A stretch of DNA of 64,000 nucleotides from Pseudomonadota bacterium. GTDB taxonomy: Bacteria; Pseudomonadota; Gammaproteobacteria; Steroidobacterales; Steroidobacteraceae. Each line of letters begins with the position of its first letter. Within the stretch, counting starts at the first letter, position 1. Location of the stretch: the NCBI GenBank assembly GCA_023417315.1, contig JAEZFW010000010.1, forward strand, positions 5,877 through 69,876. The letters are read 5' to 3'. Of this stretch, positions 8,641 to 21,406 are shown piece by piece. The translations under genes and the position numbers were made by a program. Under the pieces are notes generated by a model. The model had not been told where the DNA came from and made no database searches. It saw only the letters and a list, made by a program, of their open reading frames with translations.

Positions 8641-9564
8641 TCAGTTCGCAGGTTCAGCATCCGACATTCCCTGATCTTGGCGCTCGACGGGCTCTGTCGC
8701 ACTACTTGTCGTCGCCTGCTCTGGCCGATCGGGCCAGAGCAGCAGCACTTCGCGGTCTCGGTCGAGCAATGCCAGGGGTTTGGCTTCGACGGTTGCAAAG
8801 GTCTCCGCTGGGTTGCGTTCGACCTTCGTAACAGTCGCGACCGGATACCCCGCTGGGAAAATGCCATCGAGCCCGGATGAGACGAGGAGGTCGCCTTCCT
8901 TGATGTCCGACTCTACGGTCATGAACGGCAAGCCCAGATTCCCGAGTTTGCCAGTGCCCACTGCAATGGAGCGGATGCCGTTGCGGTTCACTTGAACGGG
9001 GATGGCATGTTCAGTGTCGGTGATCAGAATCACTTGTGAGCTATAACGATCGAGTCGCACCACTTGTCCGACGACACCGAACGCATCGATCACAGGCTGG
9101 CTTTCGAAGACGCCATCACTTGCACCTTTGTTGATGCGCACTCGGTGGCGAAAGGCTTCTACGCTGACGTTCATGATCTCGGCGATCAGTGTGCGCTCAC
9201 CGATGCCCTGAGATGCCTCGCGCAACTCGCGGAGCCTGCGATTCTCTTCGACCAGCGATTCGTATTGCAGCAGTTTGATGCGCGCCACGCGCAGCGCTTC
9301 CGATAGCTCCGCGTTCTCTTCACGCAAACGATCGCGATCAGCGAAGCTTCCGGTCAGCCAGCTCCACATCGAATGCGGAGCATCGACGATCGCGTTGAGC
9401 GGGTGCAATGCCGCACCCATCCACATGCGGGCGGTGTCGAGATAGCCCCCGCGCTGGTCCAGCACCATGGCAGTGATCGAAATCACCGCGAGAAAGAAGA
9501 AGCGCGCTCCGAGTGGGGGGCCTCGGCCGATGATGGGGCGAGTATCGGCGCTTAGCGTGACCAT
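8641..9564 (-). CDS. mreC: Rod shape-determining protein MreC
   Basis: Bitopic scaffold protein, 307 residues: a cytoplasmic tail containing RGPPLGARFFF, one membrane helix, a periplasmic coiled coil (about 70-115, rich in Glu/Arg/Leu heptads) and the double beta-barrel MreC domain with KGASDGVFESQPVI and SSGLDGIFPAGYPVATV. It activates PBP2-RodA. The acidic C-terminal tail (TTSSATEPVERQ) is variable in the family. It lies 49 bases upstream of mreD and about 90 downstream of mreB. Confidence 0.95.
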   Translation of the reverse strand: MVTLSADTRPIIGRGPPLGARFFFLAVISITAMVLDQRGGYLDTARMWMGAALHPLNAIVDAPHSMWSWLTGSFADRDRLREENAELSEALRVARIKLLQYESLVEENRRLRELREASQGIGERTLIAEIMNVSVEAFRHRVRINKGASDGVFESQPVIDAFGVVGQVVRLDRYSSQVILITDTEHAIPVQVNRNGIRSIAVGTGKLGNLGLPFMTVESDIKEGDLLVSSGLDGIFPAGYPVATVTKVERNPAETFATVEAKPLALLDRDREVLLLWPDRPEQATTSSATEPVERQDQGMSDAEPAN

Positions 9565-9656
9565 GCAGGGGAGGGATGCTTACGGTATGGCTTTTCGAGA
9601 CGTTGCCGATGCACGCCCAGCGCCCTCGTCACGAGCATCGCAGCAGCCGTACCAGG

Positions 9657-10700
9657 TTACTCCAGGTTGAAGAGCGCAGGTCCGTGCTCGTCGATCAGCT
9701 CGAGCATGCGGCCACCGCCGCGAGCGACGCAAGTGAGCGGGTCTTCGGAGACGACAACGGGCAGACCCGTTTCTTCCATGAGGAGCTTGTCGATATCGCG
9801 CAGCAAGGCGCCGCCGCCGGTGAGCACGATCCCGCGTTCCGCGACATCCGCACCGAGCTCGGGTGGTGTCTGCTCGAGCGCGACTTTCACCGCGCCGACG
9901 ATGCCGGCGAGCGGCTCCTGCAAGGCTTCGAGGATTTCGTTGGAGTTCAGCGTGAAGCTGCGCGGCACGCCTTCCGACAGATTACGGCCTTTGACAGAGA
10001 TCTCGTTGACTTGTTGCCCAGGGTAAGCGGAGCCGATTTCGATCTTGATCTTCTCTGCGGTGGATTCGCCGATGAGAATGCCGTAGTTGCGACGGACATA
10101 GTTGATGATCGCATCGTCGAAACGATCGCCGCCGATGCGCACGGACGAGGCATACACGATGCCGTTCAACGAAATCACTGCGACCTCGGATGTGCCGCCG
10201 CCAATGTCGAGCACCATGGAGCCGCGAGCTTCATGAACAGGTAGGCCAGCGCCGACTGCGGCGGCCATCGGCTCTTCGATCAGGCGCACCCAGCGCGCAC
10301 CGGCGCCTTCGGCGGATTCTTGAATGGCGCGACGCTCGACTTGCGTCGAGCCGTAGGGTACGCAGATGAGCACGCGCGGGCTGGGACGCATCAAGCGATT
10401 GCCGTGCACCTTCTCGATGAAGTACTGCAGCATCTTCTCGGTCACGGTGAAGTCGGCGATCACGCCATCTTTCATCGGGCGAATTGCCGTGATGTGCCCA
10501 GGCGTGCGACCGAGCATGTTCTTGGCTTCTTGACCGACGGCTTCGATCTTCTTACCTGCGCGGCCCGGTTCTTCGCGGATCGCGACGACGGAAGGCTCGT
10601 TCAACACGATGCCCTTGCCGCGAACATAGATAAGTGTATTCGCGGTGCCCAGGTCGATCGATAAGTCGTTCGAAAAATAGCCGCGAAGATTCTTGAACAT
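9657..10700 (-). CDS. mreB: Rod shape-determining protein MreB (bacterial actin)
   Basis: Actin-like ATPase that forms filaments on the inner membrane and directs the elongasome. The start MFKNLRGYFSND at 10700 gives 347 residues, the same as the E. coli protein. Seen are the phosphate-1 loop IDLGTANTLIYVRGKG, LIEEPMAAAVGAGLPV, the DIGGGTSEVAVISL phosphate-2 loop and the adenosine motif GIVLTGGGALLRDIDKLL. The open frame continues upstream but that part covers the divergent promoter region and gatC. This gene heads the minus-strand wall-synthesis run. Confidence 0.97.
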   Translation of the reverse strand: MFKNLRGYFSNDLSIDLGTANTLIYVRGKGIVLNEPSVVAIREEPGRAGKKIEAVGQEAKNMLGRTPGHITAIRPMKDGVIADFTVTEKMLQYFIEKVHGNRLMRPSPRVLICVPYGSTQVERRAIQESAEGAGARWVRLIEEPMAAAVGAGLPVHEARGSMVLDIGGGTSEVAVISLNGIVYASSVRIGGDRFDDAIINYVRRNYGILIGESTAEKIKIEIGSAYPGQQVNEISVKGRNLSEGVPRSFTLNSNEILEALQEPLAGIVGAVKVALEQTPPELGADVAERGIVLTGGGALLRDIDKLLMEETGLPVVVSEDPLTCVARGGGRMLELIDEHGPALFNLE

Positions 10701-10746
10701 GGTTGTTGTGGAGAGCGAGCGGCGGGGGGGCAAAAAAAGTTGCGGT

Positions 10747-10775
10747 ACTCTAGCAACGGGTAGGACTTTGCACAA
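10747..10775 (-). promoter_or_regulatory. Candidate sigma-70 promoter for mreB
   Basis: Read on the minus strand, TTGTGC (10770-10775) and TAGAGT (10747-10752) are separated by 17 bases, about 45 bases upstream of the mreB start. On the plus strand a TATGAT (10785-10790) could serve as a -10 for gatC, but its -35 is weak. Confidence 0.45.
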
Positions 10776-10853
10776 GCGGAGGTGTATGATTACGCGCGCA
10801 TTTTTCCGGCTTTTTTCAAGGCTTTTTCGCCTTCCACACGGATACCCAATCGC

Positions 10854-11144
10854 ATGAGTCTCAGCCGTAACGACGTGGAGAACATCGCGCTGCTCGCACG
10901 CTTGTCCATCAGCGAAGCGGAGCTGCCGGTATACGTCGACAGCCTTTCGAAGATCTTGAGCTTCGTCGAGCAATTGAATGCCGCCGACACCGCGAACGTC
11001 GAGCCGATGGCTCATCCGCTCGCCGATCAAGTCCAACGGCTACGCAAAGACGAAGTGCTCGAGGAAGACAAGCACGAGAAATACCAGCGCAATGCTGCCC
11101 GCGTCGAAGCGGGTCTCTATCTTGTGCCGAAGGTCATCGAATGA
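10854..11144 (+). CDS. gatC: Asp-tRNA(Asn)/Glu-tRNA(Gln) amidotransferase subunit C
   Basis: The small subunit of the GatCAB complex, which converts misacylated Glu-tRNA(Gln) or Asp-tRNA(Asn) to the amidated form. The start MSLSRNDVENIALLARL at 10854 gives 96 residues, the normal size. Motifs are VENIALLARLSI, ILSFVEQLNAADT and VEPMAHPL. An earlier ATG at 10782 would add an unrelated basic tail. It is followed by gatA and gatB, so the indirect amidation route is probably used by this organism. Confidence 0.95.
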   Translation: MSLSRNDVENIALLARLSISEAELPVYVDSLSKILSFVEQLNAADTANVEPMAHPLADQVQRLRKDEVLEEDKHEKYQRNAARVEAGLYLVPKVIE

Positions 11145-11240
11145 GCCCCAGGTACACGCGGGTCACGGCCTCAGTCGAAAGCTGAATCCGCCGCTCCCGA
11201 CCCCTGCCGTCACCCGATAACGCCGAACGATCCGTTTCCC

Positions 11241-12704
11241 ATGACCGAGTTGCATCATCAAACGTTAGCCGAGCTCGCCGCCGGGCTGCGAGCGCGCCGA
11301 TTTTCGAGCGTCGAGCTGGCAAGGCATTTTCTCGCGCGAATCGAGCGCCTGAATCCCGATCTGAACGCATTCATCACCGTGACGCGCGAGCAAGCTTTGG
11401 CCGCCGCGGAAGCTGCGGATCGCCGTCGTGCGCAAGGGGATGACTCGCCGGTTTTAGGCGTGCCCATCGCCCACAAGGATATCTTCTGCACTGACGGTGT
11501 CTTGACTACATGCGGCTCGCGCATGTTGTCGAACTTCGTCTCACCGTATGACGCAACAGTCGTTGCACGTTTGTCGCAAGCTGGTGTCATCTCCCTTGGC
11601 AAGGCGAACATGGATGAGTTCGCAATGGGGTCGTCGAACGAGACGAGCTGGTACGGTCCAGTGAAGAACCCATGGGACCTGAAAAAGGTGCCGGGAGGTT
11701 CTTCGGGCGGTTCTGCCGCGGCGGTTGCCGGACGCCTGGCGCCGGCTGCAACCGGAACGGATACAGGCGGTTCGATTCGTCAGCCGGCAGCGCTCACTGG
11801 CTTGACTGGCCTCAAACCAACGTATGGTCGCGTCTCGCGCTATGGAATGATCGCGTTTGCCTCGAGTCTCGATCAAGCAGGCTCGCTGACCTATACGGCT
11901 GAAGATGCCGCGCTGCTGCTCGCATCGATGGCTGGTTTCGACGCGCGTGACTCCACTAGCGTGGATACGCCGGTGCCTGACTATGCAGCCGCGCTCGATC
12001 AGCCCCTCGCGGGCTTGAAGATCGGGTTGCTGAAGGAATTCTTCGACAAAGGCTTGGAGGAGCACAGTGCGAAGCTCGTCCGCGAAGCGCTCGCGCTCTA
12101 CGAAAAGCTGGGTGCGAAGCTCATCGAGGTCAGCTTGCCCAACTTGCCGTTATCCGTTCCAACGTACTACGTCGTGGCACCCGCAGAGTGCTCGTCGAAT
12201 CTGTCGAGATTCGATGGCGTGCGCTTTGGCTATCGCTGTGAAAAACCAGCGGACCTCCTCGATTTGTACACGCGCTCGCGTGGCGAGGGCTTCGGCCCTG
12301 AGGTCAAACGGCGCATCATGACGGGCACCTACGTGCTCTCGGCTGGATACTACGATGCCTATTATCTGCGCGCGCAGAAGGTGCGGCGCCTGATTGCAGA
12401 TGATTTCGCGCGCGCGTTCAAGGAGGTGGACGTGCTCATGGGGCCGACATCGCCGACGCCTGCGTTCGACATCGGTGCGAAGGTGGATGATCCGATCACG
12501 ATGTATCTCAACGACATCTACACGATCGGTGCGAACCTCGCCGGATTGCCCGCAATGTCGATTCCATGCGGCTTTGTCGGCCACTTGCCGATCGGCCTGC
12601 AGATCATCGGTCCACACTTCGCTGAGGCGAAGCTGCTCAATGTCGCGCATGGCTATCAGCGCGAGACGCAGTGGCATCGGCGTATCCCGCACGGCTACGA
12701 ATAG
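11241..12704 (+). CDS. gatA: Asp-tRNA(Asn)/Glu-tRNA(Gln) amidotransferase subunit A
   Basis: Amidase-signature enzyme that releases ammonia from glutamine for GatB. The 487 residues carry the complete catalytic triad: Lys79 in PIAHKDIF, cis-Ser154 in PGGSSGGS and nucleophile Ser178 in TDTGGSIRQPA. The numbering agrees with characterised GatA proteins. It lies 96 bases after gatC and is separated from gatB by PTR4. Confidence 0.97.
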   Translation: MTELHHQTLAELAAGLRARRFSSVELARHFLARIERLNPDLNAFITVTREQALAAAEAADRRRAQGDDSPVLGVPIAHKDIFCTDGVLTTCGSRMLSNFVSPYDATVVARLSQAGVISLGKANMDEFAMGSSNETSWYGPVKNPWDLKKVPGGSSGGSAAAVAGRLAPAATGTDTGGSIRQPAALTGLTGLKPTYGRVSRYGMIAFASSLDQAGSLTYTAEDAALLLASMAGFDARDSTSVDTPVPDYAAALDQPLAGLKIGLLKEFFDKGLEEHSAKLVREALALYEKLGAKLIEVSLPNLPLSVPTYYVVAPAECSSNLSRFDGVRFGYRCEKPADLLDLYTRSRGEGFGPEVKRRIMTGTYVLSAGYYDAYYLRAQKVRRLIADDFARAFKEVDVLMGPTSPTPAFDIGAKVDDPITMYLNDIYTIGANLAGLPAMSIPCGFVGHLPIGLQIIGPHFAEAKLLNVAHGYQRETQWHRRIPHGYE

Positions 12705-12711
12705 CCGCGTG

Positions 12712-12830
12712 GGCTCCAGGCTGTAGGCTCTAGGCTGTAGCCAGAGCCTGCGGCTTGCGCCCGAGGCGAGACGACTTCAGCACGCTCTTGATTCCGAACC
12801 TAAAGCCTACAGCCTGCCAACCTACAGCCT
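12712..12830. repeat. PTR4: paired tandem-repeat element, unit GGCTGTA
   Basis: The left arm (12712-12745) has GGCTGTA and GGCTCTA units ending in GCCAGA. The right arm (12792-12830) has AGCCTAC and AGCCTGC units and ends exactly at the base before the gatB ATG, so gatB has no Shine-Dalgarno sequence outside the element. Confidence 0.9.
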
Positions 12831-14270
12831 ATGTCTTCCTGGGAAACCGTCATCGGTCTTGAAATCCACGCGCAGCTCGCGACGAAGAGCAAGATCTTCT
12901 CGAGCTCGGCGACCGCCTATGGCGCTGCGCCGAACGCACAGGCAAACCTCGTCGACCTGGGTTATCCAGGCGTGCTGCCCGTATTGAATCGAGATGCTGT
13001 GCGCATGGCCGTGAAGTTCGGTCTCGCTGTCGGTGCGAGCGTTTCTCGCAGATCGGTCTTCGCCCGCAAGAATTATTTCTATCCCGATCTACCGAAGGGC
13101 TATCAGATCAGCCAGTACGAAAAGCCCATCGTCGAGAAGGGCCGGCTCGAGATCGTGCTCGAAGACGGCTCGCGCAAGACGATTGGCATCACGCGCGCGC
13201 ACCTCGAGGAGGACGCGGGGAAATCGTTGCATGAAGATTTTCATGGGTTTTCGGGCATCGATCTAAATCGCGCCGGCACGCCGCTGCTCGAGATCGTCTC
13301 GGAACCCGACATGCGCTCAGCGAAGGAAGCCGTCGCTTACATGAAGAAGATCCACACGCTGGTGCGCTATCTCGAGATCTGCGATGGCAACATGCAGGAA
13401 GGCTCGTTCAGGTGCGATGCGAACGTTTCCGTTCGTCCGGTGGGTCAAGAGAAGTTTGGGACTCGTTGCGAGATCAAGAATCTCAATTCGTTTCGTTTCA
13501 TCGAGAAGGCGATCAACTACGAGGTTGCGCGTCAAATCGAGGTTCTCGAAAGCGGCGGCAAGATCCGGCAGGAGACGCGCCTTTACGATCCGGACAAGGG
13601 TGAGACTCGTGCACTGCGCTCAAAGGAAGAGGCAAACGATTATCGGTACTTCCCGGACCCCGACCTCTTGCCCGTCGCGTTGAATGAAGATTTCATCGAG
13701 TCGACGCGAAGCACGCTTCCCGAGTTGCCGGACGAGAAAGCCGCACGCTACGTAGAGAAGTTCGGTCTGTCGGCCTACGACGCAGGTGTGCTGACTGCCA
13801 GTCGTGAGATGGGCGATTACTATGAGGGCGTGCTCAAGAAACTCGGCGGGCAGGAGAAGCTCGCCGCGAATTGGGTGATGGGTGAGTTGTCTGGCGCGCT
13901 CAACAAAGATGGGCTCGAGATCACGCAATCGCGCATCGATCCCGCGCGACTCGCGGGGTTGCTCGCGCGGATCGCTGACGAAACGATCTCGGGCAAGATC
14001 GCGAAGGACGTGTTCGAGCTCATGTGGAGCGAGGGCAAGGACGCGGATGAGATCATCGAAGCGAAGGGACTCAAGCAAATCACGGACACCGGTGCGATCG
14101 AGAAAGTGATCGACGATGTCATGGCCGCGAACCCGAAGCAGCTTGCGGATTACCGCTCAGGCAAGGACAAGCTGTTCGGCTTCTTCGTCGGACAGGTGAT
14201 GAAGGTCACCGGCGGCAAGGCGAATCCCGCGCAGGTAAACGAGCTGCTCAAGAAGCGCCTGCCCGGCTGA
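12831..14270 (+). CDS. gatB: Asp-tRNA(Asn)/Glu-tRNA(Gln) amidotransferase subunit B
   Basis: The kinase/transamidase subunit, which phosphorylates and amidates the tRNA-bound Glu or Asp. The 479 residues start MSSWETVIGLEIHAQL and contain ARKNYFYPDLPKGYQISQYE, HLEEDAGKS, LNRAGTPLLEIVSEPD and RCDANVSVRP, then the helical and YqeY-like tail domains. The ATG follows PTR4 directly, and the upstream bases (CCTACAGCCT) are not a ribosome site; initiation may depend on coupling or on an unstructured leader. Confidence 0.97.
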   Translation: MSSWETVIGLEIHAQLATKSKIFSSSATAYGAAPNAQANLVDLGYPGVLPVLNRDAVRMAVKFGLAVGASVSRRSVFARKNYFYPDLPKGYQISQYEKPIVEKGRLEIVLEDGSRKTIGITRAHLEEDAGKSLHEDFHGFSGIDLNRAGTPLLEIVSEPDMRSAKEAVAYMKKIHTLVRYLEICDGNMQEGSFRCDANVSVRPVGQEKFGTRCEIKNLNSFRFIEKAINYEVARQIEVLESGGKIRQETRLYDPDKGETRALRSKEEANDYRYFPDPDLLPVALNEDFIESTRSTLPELPDEKAARYVEKFGLSAYDAGVLTASREMGDYYEGVLKKLGGQEKLAANWVMGELSGALNKDGLEITQSRIDPARLAGLLARIADETISGKIAKDVFELMWSEGKDADEIIEAKGLKQITDTGAIEKVIDDVMAANPKQLADYRSGKDKLFGFFVGQVMKVTGGKANPAQVNELLKKRLPG

Positions 14271-14458
14271 AGCAGTGGTTAGTGGTTAGTGGTTAGTCAG
14301 AGTCCGCCCCTGCACACTTGGACCCATCGTTCGCCCGGCCGAGGCGTGTGATCGCAATGTTCGCGAGGGAATCCTTGCCGTTGGGTTGTGCTTGAATCGG
14401 ACGCGTCATCCCCAATCTGTGCCTATTCCGAACTAATCACTGACCACTGACCACTGCT
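14271..14458. repeat. PTR5: paired tandem-repeat element, unit GGTTAGT
   Basis: The left arm (14271-14301) has AGTGGTT repeats ending in GTCAGA and begins at the base after the gatB stop. The right arm (about 14425-14458) has CTGACCA repeats, opening with TTCCG. It spans the gatB-hslO gap and ends seven bases before the hslO ATG. Confidence 0.88.
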
Positions 14459-14465
14459 CTAAGAC

Positions 14466-15383
14466 ATGCACGATCGCGACTGTCTCCACCGATTCTTGTT
14501 CGAGCACTATCCCATTCGTGGGCATCTCGTCCATCTGGACGCTTCATGGCGTGCGCTGCTCGAGCACCGCGAATATCCGGGTGCGATTCGCGACACGCTT
14601 GGTGAAGCAGTAGCAGCGTCGGTGCTCCTGGCGGCAACGCTCAAGTTCGACGGCACACTCAGCCTGCAGCTGCAAGGGCAGGGGCCCATGCACTTGATGC
14701 TGGCGCAATGTTCGAGCGAGCTCGGGGTGCGCGCCGTTGCGCGCTACAAAGAAGCCGTCGACGAGCGCGATTTATCCGTTCTGTCGGGCGAGGGCAATTT
14801 GAGCGTGACGCTCGAGAACGAAGATTTGAGTCAGCGCTATCAAGGCGTCGTACCGCTGAGTGGCGCACGACTCGCCGAATGTCTACAAGGTTACTTCGAG
14901 AACTCCGAGCAGCTGCCAACGCGCTTGTGGCTGCATGCAACGCAGCGAGGTGTTGCAGGGATGCTGTTGCAGCGATTGCCTGCCGCTTCCCTCGACCAAC
15001 GCACGACGCAGTCGGCGCGCTCACGACCGACATCCGCCGAGATCGAAGACGCCTGGCATCGGGTGCAACTGCTCGGCGATACGCTCAAGCCGGAAGAGCT
15101 CGAAGCGCTCAGCGATCGAACGATCCTGCAGAGACTGTTCGCAGAAGACGATCTGCGGCTCTTCGAATCGGCCCCCGTGTTCTTTCGCTGTCGGTGCTCC
15201 CGCGAGCGCGTCATCGGAATGCTCCGCGGCTTGGGCGCCGACGATCTTCGCGCCTTGTTGGCTGAGCGTGGCAACGTGGAAGTTCATTGCGATTTCTGCA
15301 ACCGTGCCTATGATTTCGACGCAGTCGATGTCGAGCATCTGCTGTCCCATCAAGCTTCCGAAGGGTCCGAGCTTCGTCACTGA
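14466..15383 (+). CDS. hslO: Redox-regulated chaperone Hsp33
   Basis: Holdase chaperone activated by oxidative unfolding. The 305-residue protein has the N-terminal alpha/beta body (GEAVAASVLLAATLKFDGTLSLQLQG) and a C-terminal zinc switch with Cys242-x-Cys244 (FRCRCSRERV) and Cys275-x-x-Cys278 (HCDFCNRAY). All four ligands are present, so redox switching should work. PTR5 lies directly upstream, and only the bases CTAAGAC separate it from the start. Confidence 0.95.
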   Translation: MHDRDCLHRFLFEHYPIRGHLVHLDASWRALLEHREYPGAIRDTLGEAVAASVLLAATLKFDGTLSLQLQGQGPMHLMLAQCSSELGVRAVARYKEAVDERDLSVLSGEGNLSVTLENEDLSQRYQGVVPLSGARLAECLQGYFENSEQLPTRLWLHATQRGVAGMLLQRLPAASLDQRTTQSARSRPTSAEIEDAWHRVQLLGDTLKPEELEALSDRTILQRLFAEDDLRLFESAPVFFRCRCSRERVIGMLRGLGADDLRALLAERGNVEVHCDFCNRAYDFDAVDVEHLLSHQASEGSELRH

Positions 15384-15528
15384 GCTTGGGGTACCGCGAC
15401 AGCGCAGAGCCTGAGTGATGGGTGCCGGGTAAGCTGGCAGGCCTGTGTGTACCCGCAGCGCTCGTTCCTGAGCGCGGCGACGACCCTGAGCACGCCACGA
15501 ACTTTCTTTGGTTCGCACGCCTGTTCCA

Positions 15529-15571
15529 CAGGATTGCTGTAAGTTATTGATAATAATAACCTCAGGATTGC
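15529..15571. repeat. Short direct repeat flanking an AT-rich palindrome, upstream of the ArsR-type regulator
   Basis: Two copies of CAGGATTGC (15529-15537 and 15563-15571) flank the perfect palindrome GTTATTGATAATAATAAC (15543-15560). The palindrome is strongly AT-rich against the background and contains GATAAT, so it may hold a promoter, an operator or both. No function is proven. Confidence 0.4.
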
Positions 15572-15614
15572 GCAGGTGAGCACTGACGGGGCTCGGCGTC
15601 CTACGACTGGCGCA

Positions 15615-15636
15615 AATATAAGGATATGTTTATATT
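15615..15636. promoter_or_regulatory. Candidate operator of the ArsR-type regulator (AATATAA-N8-TTATATT)
   Basis: A perfect 7-base inverted repeat with an 8-base spacer ends eight bases before the start codon of the ArsR-methyltransferase gene. ArsR-family proteins commonly bind AT-rich interrupted dyads of this kind over their own promoters, so autoregulation is a reasonable inference. Confidence 0.5.
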
Positions 15637-15643
15637 CTGATGC

Positions 15644-16555
15644 ATGTCGTTACCTTTCCTTTCCTGCGTTTCGGCGTTGCGTGCTGCCGGGGAGCCGTCG
15701 CGCCTGCGGCTGCTCGCGGTGCTCGCGAAGGCCGAGCTGACCGTTGGAGAGTTGTGCGAGATCGTCGGGCAAAGTCAGCCACGCGTATCGCGGCACCTCA
15801 AGGTGCTGCTCGATGCCGGCTTGTTGGATCGATTTCGCGAAGAGCATTGGGTGTACTACCGCGTGCCCGCGAGCGGCGCGGCGCACGACATCGTGCGTCA
15901 ACTGCTCGGACTCGTCGTCGCCGAAGACGATGTGCTCGTCCGAGATCACAAACGGATGGAAGGCGTGATCGCGGAGCGTGCCCGTCGAGCGACAGATGAG
16001 CTTCCTGCGGAAGCACGCTCGGGTCCCTCACCAGAGATCGAAGCGCTCGTGGTGCGAGAGTTCGAGGGCAAGCCAGTGGGCGTGTTGCTCGATGTCGGTA
16101 CCGGCCGCGGGCATTTGCTCGAATTGCTCGCGCCGCGCGCGAGCAGGGCTGTCGGCATCGACATCTCCACCGATGCGCTGCGACTTGCGCGTACGAATGT
16201 GCATGGGGCAGGGCTGAGCCATTGCGAGCTGCAGCACGGCGATGTCTATGATTTGCCCTTTGCGCCCGCGACATTCGATACCGCAACGCTCGATCGCATG
16301 TTGGCGACTGCGCGACGACCATTGCTCGCGCTAGCCGAAATCGCGCGCACGTTGAAGCCCGGAGGCCGCCTCGTCGTCATCGAGGATTTCGATGCGCTCT
16401 TCGACGCCACCAAGACGAATCCAATCACGACGCTGCGCCAGTGGCTGAGCCGCAGCGGGTTCGAGTGTGCGCGCATCCAACCCATGGACACCGAATCGGC
16501 GCACCTGCTGATGGCCGTAGGCGATCGCATCGCGACTTCGATCGCCGCTGCCTGA
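15644..16555 (+). CDS. ArsR-family regulator fused to a SAM-dependent methyltransferase domain
   Basis: A 303-residue two-domain protein. Residues about 8-75 form an ArsR winged helix (EPSRLRLLAVLAKAELTVG, recognition helix SQPRVSRHLKVLLDAGLL, wing HWVYYRV). Residues about 140-300 form a class I methyltransferase fold with motif I at 147-160 (VLLDVGTGRGH) and LKPGGRLVVIEDF. The ArsR metal-site signature ELCVCD is replaced by ELCEIV, so it is unlikely to sense metal. It lies directly upstream of metF and metH on the same strand. Regulators of this type are linked to the methionine cycle, so SAM or S-adenosylhomocysteine sensing is a reasonable inference. Methyltransferase activity is unproven. 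Confidence 0.88.
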   Translation: MSLPFLSCVSALRAAGEPSRLRLLAVLAKAELTVGELCEIVGQSQPRVSRHLKVLLDAGLLDRFREEHWVYYRVPASGAAHDIVRQLLGLVVAEDDVLVRDHKRMEGVIAERARRATDELPAEARSGPSPEIEALVVREFEGKPVGVLLDVGTGRGHLLELLAPRASRAVGIDISTDALRLARTNVHGAGLSHCELQHGDVYDLPFAPATFDTATLDRMLATARRPLLALAEIARTLKPGGRLVVIEDFDALFDATKTNPITTLRQWLSRSGFECARIQPMDTESAHLLMAVGDRIATSIAAA

Positions 16556-16605
16556 AGCAGCTTTATCCACGACCAATCAAGCAAGACTCACAACACGGAG
16601 CAGTC

Positions 16606-17544
16606 ATGTCCATCGAGCAGCTCAAGGATCGAATCGGCGATGCCGCGAGCAGATTGCGCGAGCGACCCATGGTGTCTTTCGAGTTCTTCCCGCCGAAGGA
16701 CGAGACGATGGAGCAGACGCTCTGGCAATCGGTGGAGCGTCTATCGCCTTTGCAGCCGCGTTTCGTGTCCGTCACCTACGGAGCGGATGGTTCCACACGC
16801 ACGCGTACGCACAACATCGTGACCAAGATTCAAGAGGGCACTTCGCTGACGGCTGCTCCGCATCTCACGTGTGTGGGTGCACCGAAGGAAGAGATCCTCG
16901 AAATCGCACGGACCTACTGGGCACACGGTATTCGTCATATCGTCGCGCTGCGTGGCGATCCGCCGCAGGGGTGCGGCGGTCAATACGTGCCTCATCCAGA
17001 CGGGTTCGCGTATGCGGTCGATCTCGTGAAAGGGTTGAGATCGGTTGCGAACTTCGAGATTTCGGTCGCGACCTACCCAGAGAAGCATCCAGAAGCGCCG
17101 AGCGACGCGTTCGAGCTGCAAAACCTGAAAGCGAAGATAGATGCCGGCGCGGATCGCGCAATCACTCAATTTTTCTTCGACCCCAGTTTGTTCTTGCGCT
17201 TCCGAGATCGTTGCGCAGCCGCCGGTATCAAGGCTTCGATCGTGCCAGGCATTCTTCCCATCACCCGTTTTCCCCAGATGCTGCGGATGGCGCAGCGCTG
17301 CGGCGCGAGTGTTCCTGAATGGCTTGCTCATCGCTTCGACGGATTGGATGACGATGCGGACACGCGCCGGCTCATCGCGGCGGCGGTTGCAATCGAGCAG
17401 GTTCAGGAGCTGCAGAAGCATGGTGTCGAAGAGTTTCACTTCTACACGCTCAATCGTTTCGAGCTCACGTATGCGATCTGTCATGCACTCGGTGTGCGCC
17501 CTGATACGAGCGCTCGCCAGCTGAGCGCTGCGGCGCAGAGCTGA
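16606..17544 (+). CDS. metF: Methylenetetrahydrofolate reductase
   Basis: Flavoprotein that reduces 5,10-methylene-THF to 5-methyl-THF, the methyl donor for MetH. The start at 16606 (MSIEQLKDRIGD) has a GGAG ribosome site and gives 312 residues; the longer frame to 16441 overlaps the upstream gene and is rejected. Motifs include SFEFFPPKDE, SVTYGADGSTR, HIVALRGDPP and TQFFFDPSLFLRF. It lies 50 bases after the regulator gene and 51 before metH, so the three genes look like one operon. Confidence 0.96.
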   Translation: MSIEQLKDRIGDAASRLRERPMVSFEFFPPKDETMEQTLWQSVERLSPLQPRFVSVTYGADGSTRTRTHNIVTKIQEGTSLTAAPHLTCVGAPKEEILEIARTYWAHGIRHIVALRGDPPQGCGGQYVPHPDGFAYAVDLVKGLRSVANFEISVATYPEKHPEAPSDAFELQNLKAKIDAGADRAITQFFFDPSLFLRFRDRCAAAGIKASIVPGILPITRFPQMLRMAQRCGASVPEWLAHRFDGLDDDADTRRLIAAAVAIEQVQELQKHGVEEFHFYTLNRFELTYAICHALGVRPDTSARQLSAAAQS

Positions 17545-17595
17545 TAAGTCACGACCCTGACTTCAATCACGACGAATTCTTGTAGGACCACTTAA

Positions 17596-21312
<3,717 letters not shown>

Positions 21313-21377
21313 AGCGGTGGCGTTACGGAAAACCGCGATGCGGTATACACCACATCGTTCCGCGACAGACTTGTAGA

Positions 21378-21406
21378 ATCACACCGTCAGAGCAAGACGG
21401 TGTGAT
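21378..21406. promoter_or_regulatory. Perfect 11-bp hairpin abutting the scoA start codon
   Basis: ATCACACCGTC (21378-21388) and its exact inverse GACGGTGTGAT (21396-21406) are separated by seven bases, and the scoA ATG begins at 21407. No Shine-Dalgarno sequence fits between them. It could be an operator, an RNA hairpin controlling initiation, or a terminator of metH, although no T-run follows. A TAGAAT -10-like box overlaps its left edge (21374-21379). Confidence 0.6.

Noticed and set aside
15615..15636. Arsenic or metal resistance operon from the ArsR-type gene
   Set aside because: The cysteine metal motif is absent, no arsenate reductase or efflux gene is nearby, and the operon partners are metF and metH.
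15384..15643. SAH or cobalamin riboswitch upstream of the metF-metH operon
   Set aside because: I could not find the conserved core of either class by eye. The gap holds AT-rich dyads better explained by protein binding; a covariance-model search would decide.
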